Positions 18,815 through 32,050 of a stretch of DNA of 64,000 bases are shown piece by piece. Both the position numbers and the translations under genes were made by a program. This DNA is from Guyanagaster necrorhizus (Eukaryota; Basidiomycota; Agaricomycetes; Agaricales; Physalacriaceae), in NCBI RefSeq assembly GCF_019112545.1, contig NW_025064918.1, positions 186,001 to 250,000 of the forward strand. Direction: 5' to 3'. The first letter of the stretch is position 1. Every line of letters begins with the position of its first letter. The notes below the pieces were generated by a model, which did not search any database, was not told the origin of the DNA, and saw nothing but the letters and a program-made list of their open reading frames with translations.

Positions 18815-19654
18815 TAAGCCCAACTGTCCGCATCGCATGGATTGCGTTTCCGTGTACATTAGCGAGTTTGAAATCGCCGCTGTTATATACGCGTTACGTG
18901 CTAGGAGGGCCTTGACTCTGGTGGACCTGTCCTTTCGGACCCAGTGGGGTTGCGGTTCTCCATTATACTCTGACTACAGTTCTCGAGCGCGTGGGTGGAA
19001 TGAATACCTTCGAGTCACGTCGATGCATTAAATACATATACCGGCGAATTCGAGACAGTGCCGGCGTCTAGTAGTAGTGCATATATCAATCTTTTTTTTA
19101 AGGTTTTAAACAGTGTTCGGACCGATATCGTCGGGGCGAAGGAGGTTCCTACTAGTTAGTTAGTTAGTTTGTGTGCCTTTGATCCTCAGGCTGTGGGGGT
19201 ATTCTTACCATTCGGGTTGGCAGTCGGTGCCGCACTGGTTAGAGTGTAACTGTAACTACTGCACAGGCCCTGATCGCCTGCGTAACCTAACCATCTATAT
19301 ATGTCCCCCGGCATTCCAGAATCTGGTATTCGGAATAATTGGTGCAAGCCCCGAAGATGACCGATGAGAAAGGTACACCGCGGCAACAAGTTGGGTGAAG
19401 TGGCCATGTGTTGGTCGATGGCGCAATTCGCAGAGCAGACGATCTAGGGCTCGACCTAAGCGGATCATTATCTCCCACCCCCAGATTGTAATGGGGAATA
19501 TGTAATATTACTGGTCATCTAGTCTTTTTTTCTGGACCAAGAACAAACGACCCCAAGTCGTCACAAAGATCTACGTACACAGACATGCGGCGGAGGAAAG
19601 CAGACGCAGCCATCAGAAATCAATCATCTAAAATTAATTCTTTTCTTTTTCTGT
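18815..19654. other. Intergenic, no supported gene
   Basis: Contains small frames without family resemblance (for example 18837-19031) and a TTAG tetramer run near 19154-19168. It is the shared 3' flank of the two convergent genes on either side. Confidence 0.45.
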
Positions 19655-21178
19655 CTAGATCTTCAACTCTGCGGGTAATTCTTCGCCAAAAACGCCGGCT
19701 AAGAGGTTGTTCAGAGCGAGTGTAGCCATATCGATTCGGGTCTCTATACTGGCGCTTCCGATGTGAGGCAGAATGACACAACTGAAAGGAATAATGAATA
19801 ATCAGCCTGGGGCTGGGGGGTTCTACAAAACTGGTTAGTAAGAAACATACCGAGGCTCCTTGACGAGAGGATGGTCAAGCGTGATGTTCGGTTCGCCCTC
19901 TACGACGTCTAACCCTGCTCCCCAAATCCAGCCCTCGCTCAGCGCCTTTGCCAGCGCGTCCGAGTCGACGAGGGTCCCCCGGCTGGCGTTGACGAGGACG
20001 CTGTGCTTCTTCATCTTGCGCAGGAATGCCTCGTCGACGAGGTGTTTGGTGCTCTCTCCGCCTGGGGCGAGGACGAACACGATGTCGCTCGAGCGCGCGA
20101 GCTCGTCTGCGGTGACGCGCCGGAGGGTTTTGAGGGTCGGGTGGTGCGAGAGGATGGCGGTGTCCCGGTCGGTGGCGGGTGGGGAGTGGGGGTTGGCGGT
20201 GTATAGGCAGGAGGTGATTCCGAAGGGTATGAGGCGCTTGAGGGTGGCTTGGGAGATGCGGCCGAAACCGAGGAAACCGACGGTGCGGTCTGGGGAGGAG
20301 GGGAGGGTGCTGATTTGGGGACCGCAGAATGCGAATGGGGCCCAGCGGAATTTTGGCCACTGAGGTTGGGTGTGTTTTGGTGTTTTGAGTTTATTTACTT
20401 TTGGGATGGGATTAGGGAGGGAGGCTTACCTCCCCGGATTGGACTAGGTTTATGGTTGATCCGGCGTTCCTGCTGGCCATGAGGGCGAGCATCACAGTGA
20501 TGTCCGCAACTGTGGAGGGTAAGTGTAGATTGGAGGTTGTTAAAGAGGGGACGGACCAGCGTCGGTCAGCACGTCTGGTGTGTATCCTAGTTTGACACCT
20601 CGGTTCGTGAGCTCGGTGAGATCGATGTGCTCTGTGGAACGAGTGCTCCGTTGTGATAATTTTATAGGAGGTCTAAATTGCGCACCGTAGCCGACAGACA
20701 TGGTTGATACGACGCGAAGGCTTGGGCCAGCTGTAGATCCAAGTAGTATAAGGCCAAGATTCAACTATTTGCCATGTCGGTTTAGCTTACCAGCTTCGAA
20801 GAGGGCTTTATCGGCCTGGTAGAAAGGGGAGTCAAGGATGTAAATTGTAAAACGATAAGCGACACATACCTTCTCTGGGAACATCAGCAGAACACCCGCA
20901 GCACCCCTGACCTGTTCTAACAACCATTTCCTATCGCAAGATGAGTCTTCCGGCCATACGACTACCTGGGGGACGTTTCTACGAGGATGAACATAAAGAC
21001 AGACAAGGAGTAATCTCACCTCAACGTCGCTCCTTCCTTCCAACAGCGGCATAACATCTGGCCCAAGGTTCCTGCAGATCACAACGCGTGGTTTGGTGGT
21101 GGTGCTAAGGTGGCTTATTATGCCTGTCAGTCTATCTTTCACAGACGCAATAGAGCCAACCGGCGACCTTGACTGCAT
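19655..21178 (-). CDS. D-isomer-specific 2-hydroxyacid dehydrogenase (glyoxylate/hydroxypyruvate reductase type)
   Basis: NAD(P)-dependent reductase of 2-oxoacids. Exons on the minus strand give [19 protein letters not shown], then [52 protein letters not shown], the nucleotide-binding GFLGFGRI, catalytic Arg in NASRGTLVD, Glu in GLDVVEGEP, and His in [11 protein letters not shown]. The last exon ends [13 protein letters not shown] with TAG at 19655-19657. All three catalytic residues are present. The start is uncertain: 21178 is the internal Met before QSRSPVGS, while the same frame stays open to a Met at 21310. Substrate preference (glyoxylate, hydroxypyruvate or other) is inferred from resemblance to fungal GRHPR-like proteins. 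Confidence 0.86.
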
Positions 21179-21437
21179 TTGTAGTACGATTGACAAGAGG
21201 GGGAAGAGTTTTAGAGATTTCTTGTACAAATTGCCCCCACATCGACATATAAAGGAACTTTTGGAACCATCGGACCGGTGGGAAGAAGCGGGCCGCGTAT
21301 CACGTGACACGCCGGGGACGGACCGACAGTGTGTCAGTGATCAGCCCTTTTTTACCGACCTTCCTTTCACGAACGACCACTATTCTTCACGCGCGTTCCT
21401 ACCTTATTCCCCCCTTTCTAATTTCGCGAATTTATCA
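21179..21437. promoter_or_regulatory. Divergent promoter region between the dehydrogenase and listerin
   Basis: About 260 bp separates two divergent start codons (128 bp if the dehydrogenase starts at 21310). A pyrimidine-rich stretch precedes the listerin ATG. No specific factor site can be named. Confidence 0.5.
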
Positions 21438-24400
21438 ATGGCAAAAGGCAGCGGCAGTGGTAAGTCATCAGCCACGTCCGGGACGCGCAAAAAGCATGCG
21501 AAGAAAGCCGCGGGTAGCGTTGAGCCGCCTGAAACAGGTCCGGGGAAGGAAAAGCGGGCGAAGAACAAGGAGAAGGGCAAGGGGAAGAAGGAGCCGCGGC
21601 AGAGAGTGTATATTCCGCCAGTGAAGCCTGCTCCGGTTCAGCCAGATCCTTTGGAGACGACGGGTATAGCGCATCAGCTTCCGCCGGAGTTGTTGGTCGT
21701 TCTGCGGAGTCTGGGGAAGAAGGCTGTGGTCACCAAGGGCCACGCGCTGGAGGACCTGCAGTCGGAATGGGTGGAGAAGGCACTGGCGGGTGATGAGGAG
21801 CTGATGCCGACGCTGCATGTCATGTTTCCAGTATGGGTGCGTTGTCGTCCCTTCATCGCTAGCTGCGATTCTGCGATTCTGATGAGGCAGATGTGAAGAT
21901 GCACCACGTATCGGCGCTGTTCCTCCATCCTTCACGGCGGATCCGACAACTAACGGCAGATCTACACAAATCGTTTGTTTTGCTGATGGGGGAGGCTATC
22001 CTTGCCCATTTCCATACCTGTTCGACGCGCGAGGCGGAATGGATCCTGGGAAGTTGGTGTGTGGCTGCCCACGATATCGACCGTGGTGTGGCGGCATCGG
22101 CACTATCGTCGTGGCAGAGTTTCAACGCGCTCTTGGGCGACGACCTGTTGTTGAACGACAAGGAGAGCGGGTTGTTTTCGTGTCTTGTGACATTCGTGCA
22201 CCGAGCTGCGATGGATCCGCTTGCTGTCTATCTGGATCTGAACCCGCCGCCGCCGCCCGCTCCACCACCACCACCGCCGACTAAAGGCGCGTCGAGAAAG
22301 GTGGAGCCAGAATCAACACCGCGATTCAAGTCTGAGGATTTAAAAGAAGATGAACAGGATAGGAAAGCTCGGATACGAGTTGGCGCGTACGGTGCGATCA
22401 GATGGATAATCGGTAAGTCGCCAGCCTTTTTTTTTTTTTCCTAGTTTCGTTCAAACAATTTGGACACAGACAATGTCAAGACGGAATTCCATGGGCAGCT
22501 TTCAAGCCTTGTCTTTTGGTCAGGGTTGCACTGCAGAGAGTCGGCCCCGTTTGTGCCGGCAGACGAGGAATGTTTTGGGTATGGTCAACCTGCCGTTCGG
22601 AAAGCAGCTTGGGCACTTGTGCAAGCTCTTTTGCGACGTTCGTGGTCCTTTTCTGTATGTGACCCATCGTTTCTCATCCAAGGCTAGATCCCATTCAAAC
22701 ACAGCTATCTACTTTAAGCGCGGCTATTCTTCACTCTGCTTGGGTCGAGTCCGATACAACTGTTCATACTGTCATGTGGCAGCCTTTACTTCGCTTTCTG
22801 AAAGGTGAGTATTTCGGTCTGCTTGCAGCGGATAATAAACTTCATTAACAGATCATCCAAATGCATGGGAGTTGGCCGACAGTCCCAGGCTCGAAGAGGA
22901 CGGTTCCAGTGACGAAGAAGATGAGGAGCAACACCCTCCCTTGAAAGGTCGCCCCTCATACGACGAGTTTTTGCAGTTTCTCCAGCTCGGATGTTCCGGG
23001 TCCCCCATACAGGGTTACCCAACGGTGGTTATCATCATATCGACAATACCTTCTTCAGTGGGTCTTGTTTGCTGCTGCCGGGTTCACATCTGGTCTGATC
23101 CTTCGTTAGATATTCGCTTCGACGTCATCTTCATCGCCCTTGGCGGATTTTTTCACGTCGTTTTGGGCTGCCATTGATGGACGCGCGCTTAGGGGCTTGA
23201 ATCGCACCAAGGCGAGTGGAGCATTTTTGGAGTCGCTCTATGAGTGCATGGTGTTCCTTCTGAGAAGGGTTCATCGCGATGCGGGACATGCTTCGCTGTT
23301 ATTGGGTACCGAGACCAAGATGGACGAACTAGTAGGGGACCAGGTCGTGAGAACATTCAAGGCTCTGGAAGACCGGACGTTGAAAGTAGAGGAGGAGAAA
23401 TTGTGTGATACAGTGTCGGAGACTCTGGTTTCATTGGAAGCTATTGATAACGGTCTGTGGGTTCGAGGCTCGAGGTAGAGTGACGCTGATGTTTCTTGAC
23501 AACAGACTTGTTCCGATCTACTTGGAGTGTCTTTAGTCAAATCATGAAAAATTCGGGATCACCATTCGTCCCCTGTCTCCTCAAGACTCTTCTCGATCGA
23601 TTACCAGATGACTCGGAGCTCTATACGTCGTCGCATGTGTTGTTGCAGGAGATCCTTCGTTCAGCAATCGGAGACTGGGAGCATAGTTTCAATGAGCCAT
23701 CGGAGGATCATCAACTTGGAAATGGCGTACACACACTTGTTGGCATGCTCAACATCTTTGGACAACGTCTGTTTAGTGACGATCTGGAATTCGCCTCGGT
23801 GAGGAATCGTGGTTCGTTCGCTCCCCATTCATGATCTGACAAACGGAACTGATACAGAAACTCGATGGTCTCGTCAGCAAACACGCATATCTTACCTTGA
23901 CTCGTTCTGAGCCCCTCTTTTTTGCCTATCTTTCGCACAGGAAGGATGAAGCTCTACGTTACACCGTTTGGCATAACACCTTGGACGACATTGGACAACA
24001 TTGGGATACTCTCCCGTCGTCGCTAAAGCGGCTGCTGGATGCCAGAGTGGACATCAATATGGCAGGGACGCAGCTTGATACCCAGGTCCATCAATTGTTC
24101 GTGGAATCGGTACACAAGCCCTCAGGCTCACCGGAGGTGTCTCTCATGCAGCAAGTACTACAAAAGCCAGGTTAGTATTTTCTTCTCGTCGCAGGAATAT
24201 ATATTATTTATGCTTACACAATAGGTCTCATCCTGTCCAAGAATGGGTTCGATTCCCTGATACAGACCCTGGGGTCGGTCTTTATGGCCGATATCAATGT
24301 ATTGCTTCGCTCTGAGAACGAATCTCACGGTTCGGTTGATACGTTACTGGTATTGATATCAACGGCGCTATTCTCTCTACCTCGATTTACCAATTCACCG

Positions 24401-27400
24401 TCTTTGCTCGCTATTGATGCTCTGCCGTACGTCTTCCTTCTCGGATACGTGCTTCCCCGATCCGTCTCGTCTCTCGATGGCACTGCTGCTGCACAAGCTC
24501 TGTGGGACCGTTTCATACAAGAGCGGGACTTGAATCATTTTGACGAGACTGCCATTTTTTCGGGGATACAAGACCTGCTGAAGACAATCGTGGTCGACAC
24601 GCAAATGCGGCCTAGGTCAGTCAGAGCCTCTTGCTTCTGAATATCTCCATTATTCTGACCATCATTTAGTCCGGAGCACGTTTTGCAGGCACTATCGGAA
24701 GCAACACTCAAAGAAGTGATAGCTCCTTTGTCATGTCTTCTATCTGAACCTGAACTCGATGAGATGCTCGATGAGATGTCATCAGATCCTATACATCCAT
24801 CCTTAGCCGTTCTCGACCCTTTAATTCCCCCAGGGCAATACGGAGAGACTGGCTTTCCAGAATGCGATTCTCGTGGATTCTCGCCGTACGCCCGGCTTGT
24901 CAGTATGCTTCTGTTCGTGTTCATGGAGGACCGACAGAGTGCTCGACGTAATACATGGGCGCTCCGGCATCTGATAGCGCTTTCGTTATACGCAGAAGAT
25001 TATAGTGCCTGCCCTGTATGGTCGAGTCCGGCGTTTGGGACAGAAGCTTTGATGGACTTGGAAGGGCTGATCGTCAAGCTGCAACAGATCTGTACATATC
25101 TGCTGACTTCGGCGTCGGATGATGGTTGGAGACTGAAAGTTTTGGACGTTTTGACGAATGGACGACCGCTTGATGAGGCCGGTCCGCCTTTGGCTGTGTT
25201 TTTGAGGGATCAGATCGTGAGGGCGCGGGAAGGCGATGAGATGAGGGAGGCTCGTATCCTTGGTCGTGTGCTGTCTCATGTTCTGCATGATGCCGATAAA
25301 GCGGAAGCAGATCGATGGATCGCTTTTGCTAGGAGTATCGATCGAACGGGTGAGTTTATCTCCGATTATTGTCTGTGTTTGAAGTGACGTTCGCCCCCTT
25401 TGCTTATAGCACCAGAAACCTCTATGGCTATTGTCCGCGCTGTGGTTGAAGTAGCACCAGAGCCTCCACGTCTTGACAGGTATCGGAATGAGCTCGCAGC
25501 ATCCCTGATGGGTGTCCCGCCAGCGAAAGCAAATGCCGACGGGCTTATTACCCTCCGTAAGTTGGCTGCTAGCGCACCTCATGCAGACTCGGAAGTCGTA
25601 TATCTCCCTCAACAAAGGGCACTGAACGTGGTCAAGACGTGTGAGAAGTGGATTGCGTCTGACGAGGATCTAGACGAGGAGGTCCAGAGTGCGATGACAT
25701 GGACGTTCTGTCACCTTGCTCCGATTCTTCAGAACCTGGAGGGATCACACTGGCAGTTCATTTTTGATGTGGTGGAGAACAATCTTGACGTTAGCCGCGG
25801 TTTTTCTTCCTTTCTTAAGCTACACGCTTGCTAAGAAGATCCTTTGTAGAACTCTTCTTTCGATGACGATGACACTTTTGTTTCGCTAGCGCAAACGCTG
25901 AGGCTGATTCTTGTCATCAAGGACCTCGCATTGACGAACAAGGTGCTTCGTGAGGATTGGCGGTCACGGCGACTACCGATTCTAAAAATGGTTCGAGACT
26001 TGGCATCGTCACGACTGGGTATGCGATCATCCAAAAGTTTTCCCATCGAGATGTATCTCATTGCCATTCTTAGACGGACGTGCTTCTGTTCCAAGGTCTC
26101 GCTGTTTAGAGCTCGTTCTTGCTGTAGTACAAGATTTGCCGGCGGATCTCATAGATCACAATACTCTGCCTAAGGTTATCTTCGTTTTCATGTCCGAGGA
26201 TTTTTTTTTCTTTCGATGCTGATGGCTGAAGTAGATGTGCCACCTTGTCATGGATACTGGGACTGAGGTGCAAAAGAAGGCATACATGCTTTTACAGCAG
26301 GCGGCCTACAAGCGTACGGAGCACATGGTGGTTGAAGCCGCTGTCGATGGCGAGAATACCTTCAAGGCCGAACTGCCGCGTGAACTTGTCAGTATCCTCC
26401 AGCAGTCTCTCAACTTTGATGATGCAAACTCGGCTGAGCGCCCGAATGTACGGTGTATTTTAACATAATGATGCCATCGGTTGACGCGTATTTCAGAACG
26501 TATTTGGTTACTTGCTTGGCTGGATGATTGTCTTTGATCTTTTCTTTGGCTCGGTATGTTCGATCTTCTGCTCTTGCGAGTATCATTTTTCTAATGGTGG
26601 TGCGCCCAGTCCTTGAAAGTCAAAGCGAGCTATATCGACCAGTTGCGAAGTTTAGACATCATTGCCGGATCGTTCATGCCTATGGTGCTAAGCACGCTCA
26701 ACCTGGATCAAGGCGCCGCTAAGGTTTATAAGCTAGATCTGTGGGCTGTGGACGAATACCACATCGAACGTACGCATGTTACCTACGGTCATCGTTGACC
26801 CTTTCCTTAACAGAAATTTTACTAGTTTATGAACCCGACGAAGCCTTTACTTTACAGGTTCTCGCTGCATATCTGTACTATCGAGCCCTTTTGAATGTTC
26901 CCTCGCTGATACACAGCTGGATACTCGATTGCAAGGATCGCCAGCTTTCCTCTACCATCGTCTCTTATACATCGGCGCATTTCTCTCCGGCTATCATTCG
27001 CACGGAGTTGGTGCATGTCAAGAGTTCCGAGGCCGCGACAGAGCTGGAAGACGATACGTTCAAGATCAAGGTCGCACCTAATGTAAATGAGGTCGTTGCA
27101 TCGTACCTTGTGGATGAGCACCAGCTTGAGATGAAGCTGAGGATCCCGACGGATTGGCCTCTACATAAGATCGAGGTCAAGGACATGAAACGAATAGGCG
27201 TGGACGAAAAGCGTTGGAGGGCTTGGATGCTTGGTGTCCAGCAGACGATTTGGGCAAGTGATATGCTTGTTTGCGCTCTCTCTCTCTCTCGTTCCGTTGA
27301 GCTGATGATGCACATCTCTATAGAATGGCCGGATTGTCGATGGTTTAGGCTTGTTCAAGAAGAATGTTACGTTGCACTTTGAGGGACAAGTAGAGTGTGC

Positions 27401-27712
27401 TATCTGCTATTCGTACGTTCGACTCTTTCCTTCCTTCCTTCCTTCCTTCCTTCCTTCGTTTCCTTTTGGTGGTGGGCTGACATCTTGATCCCTGACAGTA
27501 TAATAAGCGTCATGGATGGCACACTCCCCCAGAGACCCTGTAGAACGTGTAAAAACCGCTTCCATGGTGGATGTCTATATAAGGTTTGTCGGGTAGTTCG
27601 GTTATATGTAACTGGGGCTCACGCTTAACTGTTTCTTCTTCTTCTTCTCCTCCAGTGGTTCAATACGAGCCATTCGTCGAGCTGTCCTTTATGTCGATCG
27701 GATATGTTTTGA
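21438..27712 (+). CDS. LTN1: E3 ubiquitin ligase listerin (Ltn1/Rkr1)
   Basis: Ribosome quality-control ligase that ubiquitinates nascent chains on stalled 60S subunits. The start at 21438 gives MAKGSGSGKSSATSGTRKKH, a basic N-terminus, then LRSLGKKAVVTKGHALEDLQ, the listerin N-terminal signature, and long helical HEAT/ARM-type repeats over many exons. A Pro-rich loop lies near 22246-22282. The C-terminal RING-CH is split by two introns: CAICYS, then IISVMDGTLPQRPCRTCKNR with FHGGCLYK, then WFNTSHSSSCPLCRSDMF, stop 27710-27712. All eight metal ligands are visible. The intron within the RING (about 27413-27498) contains a TTCC microsatellite. The gene spans 6.3 kb, consistent with a protein of well over 1,500 residues; internal exon limits were not all resolved. 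Confidence 0.92.
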
Positions 27713-28598
27713 TTAGGAAGCTTGTTTGTTTGTTTGGCAATCTGCCCTATATTGTTATTATTGTTGTCTCGCGCGGCGCGGTTTTCTTTTTCGCTTGTTT
27801 CTGTCATTTCTGGATTCTGGGATAGAATGCGTTGCGTTGGACGATTTGTGGCCGCGAGCTTTCTGATGGTGTGGAAATGCCCCCCCTGCCGAGGTGATTT
27901 TGTGCGGCCCGATTGTGGCTGTGTGTAGTCGCTCGCTGGGTCAAGATAAGACGCCTTGGCGGTTTATTTTGTGGGAAGGAAGGAAGTGAGGGGATCAAAT
28001 CAATCGTGGAGGGAGTATGCTCATTCCTGGTTATTGTTTGATATATCTGGCTTAAAAGAGTTGGATTACATCAACCATGTTCGCTGTGGGTTCACTAGAT
28101 TTCCTCTGCTTCGCTATTACCAATAATCGCAGCTTGTCCCGTATATCAATGACGGAAACGCGTGTATGAATTCTGTCTGAGTCTGACTTGGGATGAAACG
28201 AAACTTTGGATACTCAAAATTGACGAGACGCTGTGCTCGTCGTCCGGATTCTGATTCATTGGGCCATCTTTCCGTACGGCGTCCCATCATGTTCATCCTC
28301 TCAGAAATGGCTACCTGCGGGACGTGGCTCGTCCTCCGCCCACCCAGCCACCAGCCACCAGCCACCAGCCACCAGTGAAAGCTGCACCGTTTAGTGCTGT
28401 TCTTGTTCAGCCCACGATGGAGTCCAGCCTGGGTGATATCTAGGACAAAGTATGGTACCCAGAACGATTGCTCAGCCTGGGGTTTTCCTTGTCTTCGGGG
28501 ATTAGCTTTTGATATCATTGTGTTCCATTGCTAGTCTGACTGCTCTGGTTCTTTGATGTACCCTTGTCAATATTATGCATAGCGCCCCCATCTAACGT
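27713..28598. other. Intergenic boundary between gene-rich DNA and the transposon island
   Basis: 3' side of listerin, then non-coding sequence with normal CpG. A minus-strand open frame at 28117-28518 covers the CCACCAG tandem and has no family resemblance. CpG is still present up to about 28690. Confidence 0.5.
28336..28377. repeat. CCACCAGC-type tandem microsatellite
   Basis: Adjacent copies of a 7-base unit (CAGCCAC) with one variant. There are no spacers and it is not CRISPR-like. Confidence 0.75.
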
Positions 28599-28812
28599 TG
28601 TTGGGATAGCAATCCTGAGCGAGTATAAGAATGTACTCGAAGACACTATGCACTATGTCAATCAGCGGCAGCTGACTTGGACCGTGATCGGGACTTAGAT
28701 AGTATTTCATAGAAAGCTCTCGAAGTAGTACAAAATGTATTTAAGTACAATGTCTCTCTCTCTCTCAGCTAATCTAATCCTCTATACTGTACTCTCCTCT
28801 GTACTTTCAACA
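28599..28812. mobile_element. Solo Ty1/copia-type LTR (214 bp)
   Basis: Starts TGTTGGGATA and ends TTTCAACA, the TGTTG..CAACA terminal inversion typical of copia LTRs, with a CT-rich stretch and a TATTTAAG box inside. The five bases on the left (AACGT, 28594-28598) and right (AACAT, 28813-28817) match except for one G-to-A change inside a CpG, suggesting a target duplication and hence a solo LTR. It could instead be the 5' LTR of a decayed element to its right. Confidence 0.7.
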
Positions 28813-29943
28813 AACATGAAATGATGAGAATAAGATCCTAGTCTCCTTGGTGCAGGTGCTTTTGAGGGTTAGGTGTTGAAGATGGATGGCATTGAAAAAG
28901 ATGCTGCAAGTAAGACTCTGCATAAGATGCATACAGAAAGGCAGACTCATATGTTCTTGTGGCTACTGAGTCAGTGACAGGACTGAGAGACAGTTAGGCT
29001 CAATGCAGAACTTACTGGGGACAATATCTGTCTAATCCAAGCATGTCTTGTTGTTGCAGTTGAAGACTAATTTACTGTTTTATCTTCTTCCAGATAACAT
29101 GCACATCTAGTTCTGCACCTTCCATGTACTGAATATCAGGCAAGTACAGGAACAGGGTGTTGGCATGAGACAGCACAAGCAGATCCATGTCCAGAGGGAC
29201 AGCAAGCCTTGTTGACTACCCACCATGGAGGACAAAGCACTACCAAAAGGAGCAGATTGACATGTGCATGCAATAGATATGAGGAAAAGTGAGATTTCCA
29301 AGCACTCATTCATCTGCCTCAAGCCTCCAAGTCACCATGCCATATTAAGTTGTTCCTCTTATCAGGCCAAGTCATATTACTATCATTTTGGGAGCCTAAG
29401 AGTTGATGATAAACAAATCTACCAGAAAACCGGTTTCTCAACATACACTTAGGGGATGCATGCAAAAATTTGCCCACCACCAAAGCAACAATTAGAAAAA
29501 CTTTTGCAGACTGATGCTTGTTCACAGAGAGCTGGATGTTTTATAAGAGTGCCCCCCCCCTCTCTCTCAAACCATCACTAGAATTGATATCTTTAACAGT
29601 CAGCTACAGTATGATTGCCACTAAAATTTGCTCTGAGCTTGAGATGAAGCCTCAACAACAGAAATACAAGTGATACACAGTGAAGTCTTTCATTGCTGAT
29701 GACTGAGACACCCATCTCTTGGCAGTTAGGAACACTGAGTTTTGTGTATAGTCACATAAAGGATTGATTGATCAAAAATGGATTGAGAAGTGATGCTTAC
29801 AACCAATGGCACATCCTTTACATTGACAAGCACTACAGATTCAAAGTGCTCAGCAAAACAGGATGACAATGACAAAGCTAAGACTAACATGACCAACCTC
29901 CCTGAATCAGTCAAGTACAACCAAAAGTTTTCACTCACTATGT
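28813..29943. other. CpG-depleted repeat-like DNA without recognisable coding sequence
   Basis: AT-rich, nearly CpG-free (one CCGG near 29430), with many stops in every frame and a C9(TC) run near 29552. It is probably old transposon sequence. I could not place it in a family by translation. Confidence 0.5.
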
Positions 29944-31700
29944 TGAAGAGGTGCTGTGTGCATGCAAGGTGAAAATGGATACATCAGAGTGCTATCCACT
30001 GATCACACCCACACCAACACACACACAATACTCTTAGTTCATGGAGAGATTATAATGTGATAAAAGTAGTAACAGCAAATCTAATTGTTTTCTCCAATGA
30101 ATCCACAGTGTGTGAATAGCAATAGTATGCATATAACAGTCCTAGATCTCTCTAAGTCTCAAAGCTTTTCACTCAAAACAAGAGGTGGCAACAGATGTTG
30201 CTGGGCTTCAAGGCAAAGGTACTGTAGCTCAATACAATACATTGAAACAATCCCACAACTCTCAAAAAGGTTCCAAGCATAGCTCAGATCAAATCAAAAT
30301 CCCTAACATACACAATACATGACTCAAAGCTTAGCACTCTAAGCAGAAACCAATCACAGACACATTCACAAGTGCTAAAGAGTTCAGATCTCTGTACACA
30401 AGCTTCCAAACTGATTGTAGACCCACAGAATTCAAACCTATGTGATCCAGAGACACAAAACACAATAAATGCTGTCTGACAGACCCAAAGGGTTTGAACC
30501 TCTGCCACCTGTAGTGCTGTGCATCACAAATACCTCAAAAACTCAAGATAGTGCCCTTCAGACACTGCTCTCTTATTCTCAGGCTAGAGTGCAATTCAAA
30601 ACCTCTTATCAAATTGAACTCAAGTCTCATGCAAGCTTCTGTACCTTGCTCAGTTCTCAAGTCTCTCTTAACTATTTCAATAACAAGTTTATTCTCTCAC
30701 TCAAAGTTGCAAACACAAACCCAGAGCTAGGGTGCAAGGCTTTCTGTGCCCAATACACCACAACTGTGAGGGTCAAAAACTTGTATTCTACTCATACAAT
30801 ATGGTATTTAAATACTCTACTGTGGTACTTACTAATCCAACCCTACTATAGTATCTTTAGTGCATGGGACTGTGTTTTAGATCTCACAGGAATTATTCAC
30901 ATGCATATTGCAGCTGCTGTGCTTATTCTGTTCTGGGTCAAGACTATGCCCACTGTTCCCTCACTAGCTGACATCAGCTAGCTGGCCTAGTCAGGCCTGC
31001 TTGCTTTCTTATTTTTCTGGTGAAGCATTCTGACACCAGAGAACTGTTTCAGGCCTCCAGGGTTATTTCTCATGTTTGGAGTCAGCCCCAATGACTATAT
31101 TCTCTTTCCCAGTGTCCAGACATTCCATCTGACTCATGATATATGCCACTTCTGATCTGGCACACATCAATTAATCCATCTGATGGTTATGTGTCATACC
31201 TTGGTATGATGCAGAGTCTCTTGCAGTGTTATGCATGCTATTCACCCTTTGGTAGTGTTTCTCTGTTTATTACTTTGTTGTCATCATTCTATTTTTCTGT
31301 TTAACACTCAGTTATTCAGATATCTTTCTTTGGGTCTCAGTTCTCTGTTCTAAAGCATGTCTCATAAGTATGTCAATGGATGTGCATTCTTGATCAATGT
31401 AATCAGAATTGCCAATCATATTTTGATCATATTCTTTTTATTTTCAGCATGTCTTCTTGTAATGATATTGGCACATTTAGGGCCAAGTGCTAGAATCTCA
31501 TGTGCAGTCTTACCCCTCTGGTATTAGTCTATCACTAGGCCATGCACTCTGCTCATTGTTACTTCAGTTTAGCATCATAATAGCTATGTTTCTTTGTGCT
31601 CTAGCCCTATTCTCTGTTATATGCATAGTAGACTGATAGATAGTCCATATAGTCTCAAATTTCACCATTTTACATGCCTGAACATGGAGAGGGCATCTCA
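29944..31700. repeat. R1757 repeat, left copy (1,757 bp, TG..CA)
   Basis: Begins TGAAGAGGTG and ends GGGCATCTCA. The reverse complement of 35051-36807 aligns to it over the same 1,757 bases without gaps. Mismatches were seen only in the outer 38 bases (about six) and one near the inner end. No CpG was seen in it. An open frame of 170 codons (30469-30981) is identical in both copies but matches no protein family I recognise. TG..CA ends suggest a long LTR or LTR-like non-autonomous element. Its right flank is Gypsy-1 pol sequence, while its left flank does not continue Gypsy-1, so this copy sits at a rearranged junction. Confidence 0.75.
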
Positions 31701-32050
31701 ACATGCAGGCACTGCATTATGCCAATGATCTGGCTGCAAAGGCTAATGTGCAAAAAGAATCTAAGTCATTTGAAGAGATAATAGCTGAATGGGCATATGA
31801 CTTCTGTGACCTGTTTGCCAAGAAGAACTTCAATGAACTTCTGAGTCTGAAACCCTGAGACCATGCCATCAAATTAATCCCTAATGCCAACAGTAATCTA
31901 GACTGCAAGGTGTACCCCTTCAATTATGCAGAGCAGCAGAAGCTTGATAAGTTCTTAGATGAGAACTTATCCAGTGGATGGATTTGACCCTCAAAATCAC
32001 CAATGGTATTCTCCTTCTTCTTTGTAAAGAAGAAGGATGGCAAATTACAG

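Noticed and set aside
24986..25615. 209-codon minus-strand frame
   Set aside because: Antisense shadow of listerin exons.
28336..28377. Tandem repeat considered as a CRISPR-like array
   Set aside because: Units are contiguous with no spacers, and the window is eukaryotic.
30470..30530. tRNA-like T-arm (GGTTTGAACC / GGTTCAAACC) inside R1757
   Set aside because: No matching acceptor stem, D-arm or anticodon arm could be folded around it. It may be a tRNA-derived remnant but is not a tRNA gene.
30469..30981. A 170-codon frame present identically at 35770-36282 on the other strand
   Set aside because: It lies inside the R1757 repeat, has no family resemblance and low-complexity character. The duplication reflects the repeat, not a conserved gene.
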